A stretch of DNA of 56,432 bases from assembly GCA_964567295.1 (NCBI GenBank), contig CAZMLU010000007.1, positions 1 to 56,432 on the forward strand, in the 5' to 3' direction. This document shows, in pieces, positions 16,774 to 26,843 of the stretch. The stretch comes from SLJK01 sp964567295. GTDB taxonomy: Bacteria; Bacillota; Dethiobacteria; DTU022; UBA8154. Numbering within the stretch: the first letter of the stretch is position 1; every line of letters begins with the position of its first letter. Under the pieces are notes generated by a model. It ran no database searches. It saw nothing but the letters and a program-made list of their open reading frames with translations, and was not told the DNA's origin. The position numbers and the translations under genes were made by a program.

Positions 16774-18594
16774 CTAGATATCATCCTTCTCAAAAGCAGC
16801 AAGCGTTTCCTTTTCTTGTTTATCTTTGCCATCCTTCTGGACCAGGGATATATGCAGTTCCTCAAGCTGCTTTTGAGAAACAGGAGCCGGTGCTCCAGTA
16901 AGCAGGCATGTTCCCGTAGCAGTCTTGGGAAAGGGGATAACATCTCTGATGCTTGCTCTTCCGGCCATAAGCATCAACAAGCGATCGAAACCGACAGCTA
17001 TTCCACCGTGAGGAGGTGCTCCATACTGAAAAGCAGTCAAAAGAAACCCAAATTTTTCCTGGGCTTCTTCATTCGTAATCCCCAACATAGAAAATATTTT
17101 CTCCTGTATATCACGTTTATGAATACGGATACTACCTCCAGCGATCTCTACTCCATTATAAACAAGGTCATAAGCTAAAGAGCGCACCTTTGAGGGATCA
17201 TTCTCAAGTAATGAAACATCGCTCTCCAAAGGTGCAGTGAAAGGATGGTGGTTGGAATAATAGCGTTTTTCTGCCGTATCATAGGAAACCAGGGGAAAAT
17301 TTATTACCCAGAGAAAACAATCTTTTTTTTGAACTATATCCAAGAGTTGGGCCATATGAAGCCGAAGCCTTCCAAGTATTTTTAAGGTATTTTCCCATTC
17401 ATCCCCCACAAAAAGCAGCAAATCCCCGGGTTTCCCTTCCATCTTTTCCTTGATTTCGGATAGCTGCTCGGGACTAAAAAATTTGGCTATAGGAGTTTTA
17501 AAGCCCTCTTCTGTAACAATCATCCATGCCAGGCCACCGGTTCCCCAGGACTGGACCATTGAGGTTAAATCGTCAAGCTCCTTACGACTGAACCCTCCAG
17601 CACCTTTGGCATTTAAACCTTTGACGACTCCTCCTTCTTTTACTACAGAGCGAAACACTTTAAACTCTGACTGTAAAGCAATTGAAGAAACGTCCTTTAT
17701 CTCCATTTCAAATCGATTATCTGGGCGGTCCGTGCCGAATCTTTCCATGGCTTCATTGTAAGAAATAACTGGAAACGGAACATCAATCTCTTTCTTTAAG
17801 ACTTTACCAAAAAGGGCATAGACAAAACCCTCAACAAGATTCATAACTTCTTCCCTGGAACAAAAAGACATTTCTAAATCAATCTGGGTAAATTCTGGCT
17901 GGCGATCTGCTCTTAGATCTTCATCTCTGAAGCAGCGAGTAATCTGAAAGTATTTTTCCACTCCGGAGACCATGAGCAGTTGCTTAAATAATTGTGGAGA
18001 CTGAGGAAGTGCAAAAAAACTTCCTGGGGTTGTGCGACTCGGCACCAGGTAATCCCGGGCACCTTCTGGTGTACTACGGGTTAACACAGGAGTCTCAATC
18101 TCCCAAAAACCTTGTTTATCCAGGTATTCACGGGCAGCCATCATAGTCTTGTGGCGCATTTCCAATAGGTGCCGCATTTCAGGCCGCCTCAGATCTAGAA
18201 AGCGGTATCGCAGACGCAGGTTCTCATCCGTATCGATTCCATCCTCAATATAGAAAGGGGGAACCTCTGAGGTGTTCAGGACTTCCATGTCATCTACAAC
18301 AACCTCGACATCACCGCTATCAATATTCGGGTTAACTGTTTCTATGGAACGCATAAGTACCTCCCCGCTTACAGCAAGAACATATTCCGGGCGCAGGTTT
18401 TTTGCCTGATTAAAAAAAGAAGTGCTTTTCTGATAGTCAAACACCAGCTGCACAATACCAGAACGATCCCTGAGATCAATAAATATAAGACTCCCATGGT
18501 CCCTTATACTTTCAACCCACCCGGTCAGCACAACAGTTTCTGTAATATTACTTCGGGATAATTCCGCACAGTAAATTGTTCTTTTTAAACGCAT
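16774..18594 (-). CDS. aspS: Aspartyl-tRNA synthetase
   Basis: AspS charges tRNA-Asp. This 606-residue class II synthetase is of the bacterial type. It has an N-terminal OB-fold anticodon domain (VVLTGWVESIRDHGSLIFIDLRDRSG), motif 2 (FRDEDLRADRQPEFTQIDLEMSF), a GAD insertion domain (about 295-410) and motif 3 (GGIAVGFDRLLMLMAG). The start MRLKRTIYC at 18594 is preferred over an upstream in-frame TTG because it matches the family N-terminus. It is downstream of hisS with a 48-nt gap, so the pair is probably cotranscribed. Confidence 0.95.
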   Translation of the reverse strand: MRLKRTIYCAELSRSNITETVVLTGWVESIRDHGSLIFIDLRDRSGIVQLVFDYQKSTSFFNQAKNLRPEYVLAVSGEVLMRSIETVNPNIDSGDVEVVVDDMEVLNTSEVPPFYIEDGIDTDENLRLRYRFLDLRRPEMRHLLEMRHKTMMAAREYLDKQGFWEIETPVLTRSTPEGARDYLVPSRTTPGSFFALPQSPQLFKQLLMVSGVEKYFQITRCFRDEDLRADRQPEFTQIDLEMSFCSREEVMNLVEGFVYALFGKVLKKEIDVPFPVISYNEAMERFGTDRPDNRFEMEIKDVSSIALQSEFKVFRSVVKEGGVVKGLNAKGAGGFSRKELDDLTSMVQSWGTGGLAWMIVTEEGFKTPIAKFFSPEQLSEIKEKMEGKPGDLLLFVGDEWENTLKILGRLRLHMAQLLDIVQKKDCFLWVINFPLVSYDTAEKRYYSNHHPFTAPLESDVSLLENDPSKVRSLAYDLVYNGVEIAGGSIRIHKRDIQEKIFSMLGITNEEAQEKFGFLLTAFQYGAPPHGGIAVGFDRLLMLMAGRASIRDVIPFPKTATGTCLLTGAPAPVSQKQLEELHISLVQKDGKDKQEKETLAAFEKDDI

Positions 18595-18642
18595 AAAATA
18601 TTTTATCCGGAGCAAAAGACCCGGAAACCCCTTCCCGGCAAA

Positions 18643-19917
18643 TCATTTGCCACAATTTTTTACCAATAATTCTAACGCCTCGGAACGAGGAAGTTCTATC
18701 TGTTCACCCTTTGACATATCCCTTACTTTCAACGTCCCTTCTGAAAATTCCTTCCCTCCTAAAATAAGCACGTAACGGTAATTGTTTTTGTTAGCAAATT
18801 TCATCTGGGCTTTCAGGCTGCGACCCAAATAATCAGTATCGCTCACAATACCTTCCCCTCTAAAAAAGTTCAATAAAAGCAATGCTTCACGACGTAATGG
18901 GAACACATCTTGTTCCCCAACTGCAACGAATATTCCTTCCGCAGGCAGCTCTTCAGAGAAAAGAGCTTCTTTTTCCATAGTCAATACGATTCTTTCTACC
19001 CCAACAGCCATTCCCACTCCAGGAGTGGCAGGCCCGCCACATACTTCAACAAGGTTGTCGTAACGCCCCCCTCCGCCCAAAGAATTTTGGGCTCCAAGAG
19101 TAGAGGAATGAAACTCAAAAGCTGTATTTGAGTAATAATCCAGCCCCCTAACCAATTGGTGATCAACGTTATATGGCACTTCCAGAGAATCTAAAAGAAA
19201 TAAAACCTCTTCGAAATGATTGCGGCATAAAGAACAGAGATGATCATTAATTCGCGGAGCATATTCCATTTCTTCTCGGCAGTTAGCTTCTTTACAATCC
19301 AACAAACGAAGCGGGTTTAGGCGTGACCTTTCCTGGCAATCATTACAGAGAAGGGAAAGTCTCGAACCAATATAAATCTCCAACTTATTTAAATATTCTT
19401 TTCTGCAGTCACTGCACCCAGTACTGTTTATCTGGAGTTGCAAATCAGAAAATCCCAATCCCTGAAAAAAATCCTGCGAAAATTTTATTACTTCTACATC
19501 TACGGCAGGATCTTTCGTCCCAAATATTTCTATACCCATTTGGTAAAATTGCCTCTGTCTACCTGCCTGGGGACGATCATAACGGAACATAGGGCCATAA
19601 TAATAGAGCTTTACCGGCTGGGATTCATTATGAATGCTATGCTCAATAAAAGCACGAACAACACCTGCAGTACCTTCAGGCCTTAGTGCCTGTTCTCTTC
19701 CGGCCTGGTCTTTAAAAATGTACATCTCCTTTTTCACTACATCAGTCTCTTCACCCATACTGCGTATAAAAAGGTCTGTTTCTTCAAAAATCGGGGTGCG
19801 TATCTCTGAAAAACCATAAATATCACATAGCTCTTTAAATCTGTTTTCCACAAAATGCCATCTTTTGGATTCCTCTGGCAACAGATCGCGGGTACCGCGT
19901 GGAGCCTTATATTTCAT
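18643..19917 (-). CDS. hisS: Histidyl-tRNA synthetase
   Basis: HisS charges tRNA-His. The 424-residue class II enzyme begins MKYKAPRGTRDLLPEE, which is the usual start; it follows GGGGGTG, so the in-frame codon at 19947 is rejected. Motif 2 (FRYDRPQAGRQRQFYQ), the histidine-binding motifs LVRGLDYYSNTAFEF and GGGGRYDNLV, and a C-terminal anticodon domain are present. Many Firmicute hisS genes have a T-box leader. Here the promoter lies too close to the gene for one. Confidence 0.95.
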   Translation of the reverse strand: MKYKAPRGTRDLLPEESKRWHFVENRFKELCDIYGFSEIRTPIFEETDLFIRSMGEETDVVKKEMYIFKDQAGREQALRPEGTAGVVRAFIEHSIHNESQPVKLYYYGPMFRYDRPQAGRQRQFYQMGIEIFGTKDPAVDVEVIKFSQDFFQGLGFSDLQLQINSTGCSDCRKEYLNKLEIYIGSRLSLLCNDCQERSRLNPLRLLDCKEANCREEMEYAPRINDHLCSLCRNHFEEVLFLLDSLEVPYNVDHQLVRGLDYYSNTAFEFHSSTLGAQNSLGGGGRYDNLVEVCGGPATPGVGMAVGVERIVLTMEKEALFSEELPAEGIFVAVGEQDVFPLRREALLLLNFFRGEGIVSDTDYLGRSLKAQMKFANKNNYRYVLILGGKEFSEGTLKVRDMSKGEQIELPRSEALELLVKNCGK

Positions 19918-19967
19918 TTTTACACCCCCTGCGGATTTTTTCGACAAACATGGAAATATACAAAGTG

Positions 19968-19996
19968 ATTTTAGCTAATGAGCTTTCCGTTGTCAA
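19968..19996 (-). promoter_or_regulatory. Sigma-A promoter of hisS-aspS
   Basis: TTGACA (19991-19996), 17 nt, TAAAAT (19968-19973) on the minus strand is a near-perfect vegetative promoter. The implied leader before hisS is only about 40-45 nt. Confidence 0.78.
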
Positions 19997-20066
19997 CTAA
20001 AAGACTCCTAACTATATCGAAGATAGAAACAAGTTCTGCTCTTTTAAATTATGTGCTTTCCTAATG

Positions 20067-20516
20067 CTAAAAACCTTTCTCACTATCCAGTAAAATCGTA
20101 ACCGGACCGTCATTGGTTATCTCTACCTGCATATAGGTCTGAAAAGTACCCGTTGCCACCCCTACCCCTTCACCCCTTAACATCTCGCAAAGCCTTTCAT
20201 AAAGCCTGGCTGCATTATCAGGAGGAGCGGCAGCAATAAAGCTAGGGCGCCTGCCTTTCCTGCAATCCCCGTAGAGTGTGAATTGAGAAATACATAGTAT
20301 TTCTCCACCAACATCTTTTAAAGAAAGGTTCATTTTCCCTTCCTCATCTTCAAAAATGCGTAAACCTATAATTTTATCATTTATATACTTGCAGTCTTTT
20401 TCTTCATCATCTCCTCCCACACCCAAAAAAACAACAAGCCCTTTTTTAATTTTCCCCACTGTTTCTCCTTCTACCAATACAGAAGAAGGGCCTGCTCTTT
20501 GAACCACAGCCCGCAT
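20067..20516 (-). CDS. dtd: D-aminoacyl-tRNA deacylase
   Basis: Dtd hydrolyses D-amino acids from mischarged tRNAs and recycles them. The 149-residue protein starts MRAVVQRAGPSSVLVEGE and carries the two active-site motifs: SQFTLYGDCRKGRRPSF and the cross-subunit Gly-cisPro-like loop TNDGPVTILLDS at the C-terminus. The longer reading frame upstream overlaps relA and is rejected; this start lies 37 nt after the relA stop. The relA-dtd-hisS order is common in Firmicutes. Confidence 0.94.
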   Translation of the reverse strand: MRAVVQRAGPSSVLVEGETVGKIKKGLVVFLGVGGDDEEKDCKYINDKIIGLRIFEDEEGKMNLSLKDVGGEILCISQFTLYGDCRKGRRPSFIAAAPPDNAARLYERLCEMLRGEGVGVATGTFQTYMQVEITNDGPVTILLDSEKGF

Positions 20517-20553
20517 TTTTGCACCAGCCTTTCTCTGGACAAAGTAAGGGTAA

Positions 20554-22746
20554 TCAAGGTGCTTTTTTCTCTTTGGAAGTCCCACTGCTCCCTGTGAAGC
20601 GAATTGCTGAAAAAATATCCTTGACCTGCTTAACCTTATTCATAATATATTCTAAATGCTCCAAATCTCTAACCACAAAGGTTAAATGTAAAACGCTAAT
20701 CTTGTCCTTGGTAGTTCGCGCGTTTACTGCAGAGATGTTTACCTTACTCTCACTAACGGCGTGCAGTACGTCCGCTAAAAGATTGGGACGATCCATACCG
20801 GTTACTTCAATCTCTACCGGGTAAGAAGCTGCATTTTCAGTATCCCAATAAACACTTAAAAACCGCGCATCGTCTCGTCTTAAATTTGCAATGTTGATAC
20901 AATCCCGGCGGTGTATGGAAACCCCTCTTCCCCTTGTAACAAAACCAACTATCTCATCACCAGGAAGCGGATTGCAACACTTAGAGAAACGAACCAACAG
21001 GTTATCTATGCCCTCAACCCTAACACCTTGGGCAGCCTTTGCCGCACCCGTCCAAGGCTTTAATTCTACCGGCGGTTTCTGCGCCCTGTCTTCTCCAAAA
21101 TGCTTGTGATATTCTTCTTGCAACTTAGAAATTATCTGTTGGGAAGAAACGCCCCCGTAACCTACTGCAGCATAAACATCGTCGGGAGAAAGGAGGTTAA
21201 ACTTTCTACCCACCTCTTCCAACAGCGGGTTCTTAAGTAACAAGCGAGGTTCCAACCGTAACCTCCGGATATCTCTTTCCAGAGCATCTTTGCCCTTGGC
21301 AATATTTTCGTCTCTTCGTTCCTTCTTAAACCAGTTCCTGATTTTGCTCTTGGCCTGGGAAGAAATAGCTATCTTAAGCCAATCTCGGCTGGGAAACCCA
21401 TTTTTGCTGGTGATTATCTCTACTATATCTCCAGTCTTTAATTTATAATCCAGGGGAACAATGCGTCCATTCACCTTGGCCCCTACACAATGATTACCGA
21501 TATCAGTATGGATCTTGTACGCAAAATCAATAGGAACAGCCCCAGAAGGAAGATCGATGACATCGCCCCTGGGAGTAAAAACAAACACTTCATCAGTAAA
21601 AAGATCGATTTTCAAGTGTTCCATAAATTCATGGGCATCCTTCATGTCTTGCTGCCATTCCAGTAATTGACGTAGCCATGAAAGTTTTTCTTCAAATTCC
21701 CTGTCATCCCTCACCTTTTCTTTATATCGCCAGTGGGCAGCAATTCCGTATTCAGATGTGCGGTGCATCTCCCAGGTGCGAATCTGAACCTCCATAAGTT
21801 CGTTTTCAGCGCATACCACAGTAGTATGCAAAGACTGATACATATTAGGTTTAGGCATTGCGATATAATCATTAAACTCTCCAGGAATAGGCCTCCAAAG
21901 AGAGTGGACAACCCCCAGAGCGCCATAACAGTCTTTAACATTATCAACTAGAACTCGAATGGCAATCAAATCATAGATTTCTTCAAAATTCTTGCCCTGC
22001 TCTTTCATCTTATTGTAAATACTATAAATGTTTTTAGGACGACCACTAATCTCCGCCCTTATTCCTGCCTCTTCTATCCCTTCTTGCAAATCATTAATCA
22101 TTTCATTGATAAATTCTTCTCTTTCCTTGCGCTTTTTCGCCAATTTGTCAACCAGGTTATAATACTCTTTTTCATTCAAATATCGGAAAGCCAGATCCTC
22201 TAGTTCCCACTTAATCTTATAAATCCCCAATCTATGAGCAAGAGGAGCATAAATATCCAAGGTCTCCTTGGATGTTTCTTTTCTTTTAGCACTATTGAGG
22301 TGACGCAGTGTGCGCATATTATGAGTACGGTCCGCTAGTTTTACCAGGATTACCCGAATGTCACGTGCCATAGCTACAAACATTTTTCGCCATGTTTCCG
22401 CCTGATGCTCTTCTTTCGAACGAAACTCCATACTACTCAATTTGGTAACCCCATTTACAAGGGAAGCAACTTCGTCGCCAAATTCCTGTTCTATTTCATC
22501 GTAGGTTACCGAGGTATCTTCCAGCACATCATGAAGCAGACCGGTAATAATTGTCACCAGGTCCAATTCCAGTTCGGCCAGAATATTGGCAACTCCTATG
22601 GGATGCGTAATATAAGAATCTCCGGAAACCCTTTTTTGACCGGCATGAGCATTCAGAGCAAATCCGTGAGCCTTACGGATTAAGTTCCAGTCTTCTTTAT
22701 TTTCATTATAGCTTTGGAAGGACTTCTTAAGTTGCTGCAGGCTCAT
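20554..22746 (-). CDS. relA: Bifunctional (p)ppGpp synthetase/hydrolase RelA/SpoT (Rel)
   Basis: This is the long RSH enzyme that makes and degrades the stringent-response alarmone. The 730-residue protein has an HD hydrolase domain (HD at 72-73, HDVLEDT), a synthetase domain (EEIYDLIAIRVLVD then EFNDYIAMPKPNMYQSLHTT), a TGS domain (VFTPRGDVIDLPSGA), a zinc-finger/helical region and a C-terminal ACT domain. The hydrolase residues are intact, so both activities are expected, as in other Firmicute Rel proteins. The ribosome site AGGAGGT is strong. It is the gene after recJ; the apt gene often found between them is absent. Confidence 0.95.
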   Translation of the reverse strand: MSLQQLKKSFQSYNENKEDWNLIRKAHGFALNAHAGQKRVSGDSYITHPIGVANILAELELDLVTIITGLLHDVLEDTSVTYDEIEQEFGDEVASLVNGVTKLSSMEFRSKEEHQAETWRKMFVAMARDIRVILVKLADRTHNMRTLRHLNSAKRKETSKETLDIYAPLAHRLGIYKIKWELEDLAFRYLNEKEYYNLVDKLAKKRKEREEFINEMINDLQEGIEEAGIRAEISGRPKNIYSIYNKMKEQGKNFEEIYDLIAIRVLVDNVKDCYGALGVVHSLWRPIPGEFNDYIAMPKPNMYQSLHTTVVCAENELMEVQIRTWEMHRTSEYGIAAHWRYKEKVRDDREFEEKLSWLRQLLEWQQDMKDAHEFMEHLKIDLFTDEVFVFTPRGDVIDLPSGAVPIDFAYKIHTDIGNHCVGAKVNGRIVPLDYKLKTGDIVEIITSKNGFPSRDWLKIAISSQAKSKIRNWFKKERRDENIAKGKDALERDIRRLRLEPRLLLKNPLLEEVGRKFNLLSPDDVYAAVGYGGVSSQQIISKLQEEYHKHFGEDRAQKPPVELKPWTGAAKAAQGVRVEGIDNLLVRFSKCCNPLPGDEIVGFVTRGRGVSIHRRDCINIANLRRDDARFLSVYWDTENAASYPVEIEVTGMDRPNLLADVLHAVSESKVNISAVNARTTKDKISVLHLTFVVRDLEHLEYIMNKVKQVKDIFSAIRFTGSSGTSKEKKAP

Positions 22747-22808
22747 TTTCTAAAACCTCCTGAAAACAAACATAGATACTAAGAAAGTGGGGAGAAGCTC
22801 AAGTTGTT

Positions 22809-25274
22809 TTACGAATCTTTTAAACAATCAAGAATCACTTCTCCTTCTGCCTCCAACAAATATTTCTGCCAATTTAGGGTTTCTCTCCATAAATTTTTTT
22901 CGTTTGAAAAGCTCTGTATCCTCCACAGATTTTCAAGAATAATACAGAAACTTTCCTTATCATTGTTCTTGACACGAAGTTTTTCATCGGATATCTCAAG
23001 ATACTCAGCGTCTCTAAGAATACCCATGCTTTTTTCTAACAAGGTCCTGGTAGTTTGAAATGGAAGCACCTGCAAAAGATTTTCCCTGGCAGTTTTCAGA
23101 GTTAAACTGTTAGAAGCAGTCATCTCACGTAAAAAATGTAAAACCTGCTCTAAAACAGCGGCAGATGGAACAGTTGCCTGCAAAAGAGTATAATTTTCAC
23201 GAAACTTTTCCTTCCCATATAGCAAATGCACAGCTATTTTACCAGACTCACTATTATTCTCAAGAAAGGAAACAAGATCCTTCAACCTGATAAACTGAAG
23301 AGGAAGATCATATAAAAGCAGGTGCTTTATCTTTCCTTTATACTCTTCGGTAGAAAAACTTCCCTGGTGGCTAAATAAAAGATTTCTCCTGCCGGGAAAA
23401 ATTTTTTTGATTCTCTCCATCTGTTTGAGGGTATTAATAAATACAAGTATACCTTCATCCCTTCCAATTAGTTCCTTAAGGTATTGCTGTTTATATTGTA
23501 ACCCCCTGCGGTCCACCAAAAAAATACCTTCCTTTTCAAACTCATCACAACACCGAATACCCTGAATTAACAGCTGCAATTTCTCTTCTCCCCTCCAGCG
23601 GTTAAAGGAGAGGTTGAAAAATGGGGAAACCAGGCTGTATTTTTCCAATTGAGGGAACATTCTTTTACCATTAAAACTTATGGCAGGAAATAAATATTCT
23701 CCTTTACTTAGTAACAACTGGAGATGTCTTCCCTCTTGGCCTACTTCTTTTTTGTCCTCCAGAAACCATTCCTCTCCGCAAAAGAGAGGAGAGGGATGAC
23801 CATATCCAAAGGGCTGTAGCGCTTCTATGCAATATACTAGTTGGAAATCAATTTCATCGGGAGTTAAGAAAGCATCAACATGGAAATCCGCAACGGGTCT
23901 TCTATGGCTAAAAAAATCCTTTGCTAGATAGGCAATCTTTTCACGTAGAGGAAAGATACATTCTTCCGTGATAGTTAGTCCCACAGCTGCAGCATGCCCC
24001 CCGAACCTAAAAAGTAATGAACCGCAATCTTTCAAAGCCTCAAGCAAGTCGAACCCGCCAAAACTTCTGCCAGATCCTTTCCCCATGCCCTCCTCCAAAG
24101 AAAGCATAATAGTAGGGCAACGATACCTTTCCGCCATTTTGCTAGCGACCACTCCTAAAACGCCCTGATGCCAACCTTTTCTGGCCAGCACCAAAATAAA
24201 CGGTCCTTTCTCCATATTATATTCTTCGTCCACCATGCAACACGCTTCCTCGAAAATCTTCGCCTCAACTGCCTGGCGCTGGGAATTAGTCCGAAGTAGT
24301 TCTGAAGCTATTGCCAGGGCCGCATCATCTTTTGTTTCCAGCAAAAGATGTAAAGACCGAGAAGCATCTCCCATTCGACCAGCAGCATTAAGCTTTGGAG
24401 CGATAACAAAAGCTATCTCTTCGGAGGTCACATTTTTTGGCTCAAGACCCACCGCAGCAAAAAGAGCCTTTAAACCAGGCTGCAGGCTTTTTTGCATCTG
24501 CTTAAGGCCATGGGCTACTAATATACGGTTCTCATTTTGTAACGGTACTACATCTGCCACTGTAGCCAGAGCAACCAGGTAAAGGTATTCCCATATATCG
24601 CTTTCCTTCTCCAGCAAATGCAAAAGTGCTTGGGCAAGTTTAAAAGCAACTCCTGTTCCACAGAGCTCTTTGAAAGGATAATCACAATCTTTTCTCCAGG
24701 GATTAACCACGGCGCTGGCTGGTGGCAGTTCTTCTGAAGGACGGTGGTGATCTGTTATGATAACATTCAAGCCCAGCCGGGTAGCATAGCTTATTTCTTC
24801 CACTGCTTTAATACCGCAATCCACTGTTAGTATCAAAGAAGCACCTTTTTCTTTTAAACTTAAAAGCGCCTCCCTGTTAATCCCGTAACCGTCGTCCCAG
24901 CGATTGGGAATATAGAAAAGAATATCGCCCCCTAAACGCTGCAGCAAAAGATATATAAGGGAGGTAGCTGTAACACCATCTACATCATAATCACCATAAA
25001 TTGCTATTTTCTCGCCTTTTTCAAGAGCATCCGCCAAAACCCTTGCAGCATATTCCATATCTTTCATCTCAAAGGGAGAATGAAGATGCTCCAGTGAGGG
25101 GTTCAAAAACCTTTCTCCCTCTTCAAAAGAAGTTATCCCCCTGTTGAGTAAAACCTGGGCAATGGGTCTCGGAATATTAAGCTTTCTTGACATCTCGCAG
25201 CTCCAGAACGGATCTTGCTGGCACATTTCCCATACCGGTTCTGAGATTATTCTTGGCTGATTTGGACTATTCAA
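22809..25274 (-). CDS. recJ: Single-stranded-DNA exonuclease RecJ
   Basis: RecJ is a 5'-3' single-strand exonuclease for recombination and mismatch repair. It shows the DHH-family motifs IYGDYDVDGVTATSL (105-110 core), the metal-binding ITDHHRPS, and the DHHA1 motif FGGHAAAVGLTI, followed by an OB domain. At 821 residues it is long: beyond about residue 560 there is an extra Firmicute-type C-terminal domain with low conservation. The start overlaps the LapA-like gene stop by 4 nt (ATGA), implying coupling. Confidence 0.94.
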   Translation of the reverse strand: MNSPNQPRIISEPVWEMCQQDPFWSCEMSRKLNIPRPIAQVLLNRGITSFEEGERFLNPSLEHLHSPFEMKDMEYAARVLADALEKGEKIAIYGDYDVDGVTATSLIYLLLQRLGGDILFYIPNRWDDGYGINREALLSLKEKGASLILTVDCGIKAVEEISYATRLGLNVIITDHHRPSEELPPASAVVNPWRKDCDYPFKELCGTGVAFKLAQALLHLLEKESDIWEYLYLVALATVADVVPLQNENRILVAHGLKQMQKSLQPGLKALFAAVGLEPKNVTSEEIAFVIAPKLNAAGRMGDASRSLHLLLETKDDAALAIASELLRTNSQRQAVEAKIFEEACCMVDEEYNMEKGPFILVLARKGWHQGVLGVVASKMAERYRCPTIMLSLEEGMGKGSGRSFGGFDLLEALKDCGSLLFRFGGHAAAVGLTITEECIFPLREKIAYLAKDFFSHRRPVADFHVDAFLTPDEIDFQLVYCIEALQPFGYGHPSPLFCGEEWFLEDKKEVGQEGRHLQLLLSKGEYLFPAISFNGKRMFPQLEKYSLVSPFFNLSFNRWRGEEKLQLLIQGIRCCDEFEKEGIFLVDRRGLQYKQQYLKELIGRDEGILVFINTLKQMERIKKIFPGRRNLLFSHQGSFSTEEYKGKIKHLLLYDLPLQFIRLKDLVSFLENNSESGKIAVHLLYGKEKFRENYTLLQATVPSAAVLEQVLHFLREMTASNSLTLKTARENLLQVLPFQTTRTLLEKSMGILRDAEYLEISDEKLRVKNNDKESFCIILENLWRIQSFSNEKNLWRETLNWQKYLLEAEGEVILDCLKDS

Positions 25275-25783
25275 CTGTCATCGTCTTCCTTTTTCTCAGG
25301 TTCTTCCGCAGGGAAACCATTAGTTTTTTCAGGTTGCGTTTCGGGTAAAAACTCCTCTTGATAAGAAGCTTCTCTATGCAATTCCGCTTCTGAGTTGGAT
25401 TCTGCCTGGGTAAGCTCACCAGAATTTACGAGATCACTTTCGAAAGCTACATCTCGAGAGGCTTCTTCCCCACTTTCCTGCAGCTGCCCTAACTGGACCA
25501 GCAGACTGTCTCGCTCAGCCTCAACTTCCTGAAACTTATCTTGCAAGCTAGCTATTTCCTGGCGAAGGCTCCGTATTTGAAACCCTGTTCTGAACTGCCG
25601 AAAAAGATTGAGTAAAAAAATAACCAAGGCGCCCAAAATAGCTGCTCCAAGGATAACAATTACTGCTGAAACTTCTGCTCTCCCATAAAGATAATTAACC
25701 TCTATCGGCTGATTGTTAGCAATAGCAAACAAAGCAATAATCATACTAAATAGAAGGGCCAGTATAACTCCGAATTGATTCAT
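25271..25783 (-). CDS. LapA-domain membrane protein
   Basis: This small membrane protein (170 residues) has two N-terminal helices (about 4-22 and 39-62) with the LapA/DUF1049 pattern: ANNQPIEVNY between the helices and a hydrophobic second helix ending in FRQFR. A coiled coil (about 73-110) and an acidic, low-complexity tail follow. LapA proteins are tied to envelope assembly in Gram-negatives; the role in Firmicutes is unclear. An ATG at 25783 is chosen because a run of nine G residues acts as its Shine-Dalgarno site, 6 nt away. It is coupled to recJ by overlap. Confidence 0.8.
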   Translation of the reverse strand: MNQFGVILALLFSMIIALFAIANNQPIEVNYLYGRAEVSAVIVILGAAILGALVIFLLNLFRQFRTGFQIRSLRQEIASLQDKFQEVEAERDSLLVQLGQLQESGEEASRDVAFESDLVNSGELTQAESNSEAELHREASYQEEFLPETQPEKTNGFPAEEPEKKEDDDS

Positions 25784-25878
25784 CAATTACCCCCCCCCTA
25801 AAATATTTTTAAAGTTTTATGAAAAAACTCAACCGTAAATCATTACAATTCTCATTTCTATTTCGTCATCAAAGATTG

Positions 25879-26841
25879 TTATTCTTGCTTTTCAATATTA
25901 TTCGTTAACACTTCCTGGGGCAGCTCATTCTTCTTTTTTTCCTTTCCGGCGTCAAGAAAAAGCCATAATGGGCTAGCAATAAAGATGGAAGAATAAGTGC
26001 CGACGATCACTCCTGCAATCAAAGCAAAGGCAAATACTTTTAGATCAATAGTGCCAACAAAATAGTTAAAAGCTACAAAAAGGGAGAAAAGAACTATCAA
26101 AGTGGTTAAAGAGGTATTAACGGATCTTACTAGATTTTCATTAATGCTATCGTTAACAATTTCATCTTTTCCTTTTTTATGCCAATATTTACCAATATTC
26201 TCCCTAATGCGGTCAAAAACAACGATAGTATCATTGATTGAATATCCAACTATAGTCAATATAGCCGCGATAAAGGGACTGTTAATCTCCAACCTGAAAA
26301 GAGAAAAGAGCGTCAGTATGATAAAAGCATCGTGTAAAAGCGCTGCTATACCAGCTAACGCAAATCTCGATTCAAAACGCAGAGTGATATATAATACCAT
26401 ACCAGCAAAGGCAATTAAAAGTGCCATAAAGGCTTCTCTAGTAAGTTCCTCCCCGATTACTGCCCCCACCTTTTCCTCCCGCAGAACATCTTCTGTAGTC
26501 ATCTGTGGCCAGTTTTGGAGAAACGATCCGATTATCTCCTCTCGCACCTCACTTTTCAAGGTTGGAGCCTTGATAATTACCTCGGTTCCTTCTCCCGTAT
26601 CATTACGCCCTGCTCTTTGCAAAGGGGTCCCTTCCAGCTCAAATGGGGAAAGTACTTCCCGCACTTCTTCCATACGGTATTCTTCCTGAAGATCAAGATG
26701 CAGAACAGTTCCGCCGGTAAAATCAATTCCCAAGTTCAGGCCTTGAAAAAGGAATGATACGATCCCAACTACAATTAATGCACCAGAGAGCAAAAATGCA
26801 GTTTTTCTATACTTCAAAAAAGGGAAATTAGGACGAAACAT
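25879..26841 (-). CDS. secF: Protein translocase subunit SecF
   Basis: SecF works with SecD to pull exported proteins out of the SecYEG channel using the ion gradient. The 320-residue RND-type protein has one N-terminal helix, the motif GLNLGIDFTGGTVLHL, an extracytoplasmic P1-like region (about 40-125), then five helices with the signature VGYSINDTIVVFDRIREN. It starts 2 nt after secD. Confidence 0.95.
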   Translation of the reverse strand: MFRPNFPFLKYRKTAFLLSGALIVVGIVSFLFQGLNLGIDFTGGTVLHLDLQEEYRMEEVREVLSPFELEGTPLQRAGRNDTGEGTEVIIKAPTLKSEVREEIIGSFLQNWPQMTTEDVLREEKVGAVIGEELTREAFMALLIAFAGMVLYITLRFESRFALAGIAALLHDAFIILTLFSLFRLEINSPFIAAILTIVGYSINDTIVVFDRIRENIGKYWHKKGKDEIVNDSINENLVRSVNTSLTTLIVLFSLFVAFNYFVGTIDLKVFAFALIAGVIVGTYSSIFIASPLWLFLDAGKEKKKNELPQEVLTNNIEKQE

Positions 26842-26843
26842 AC

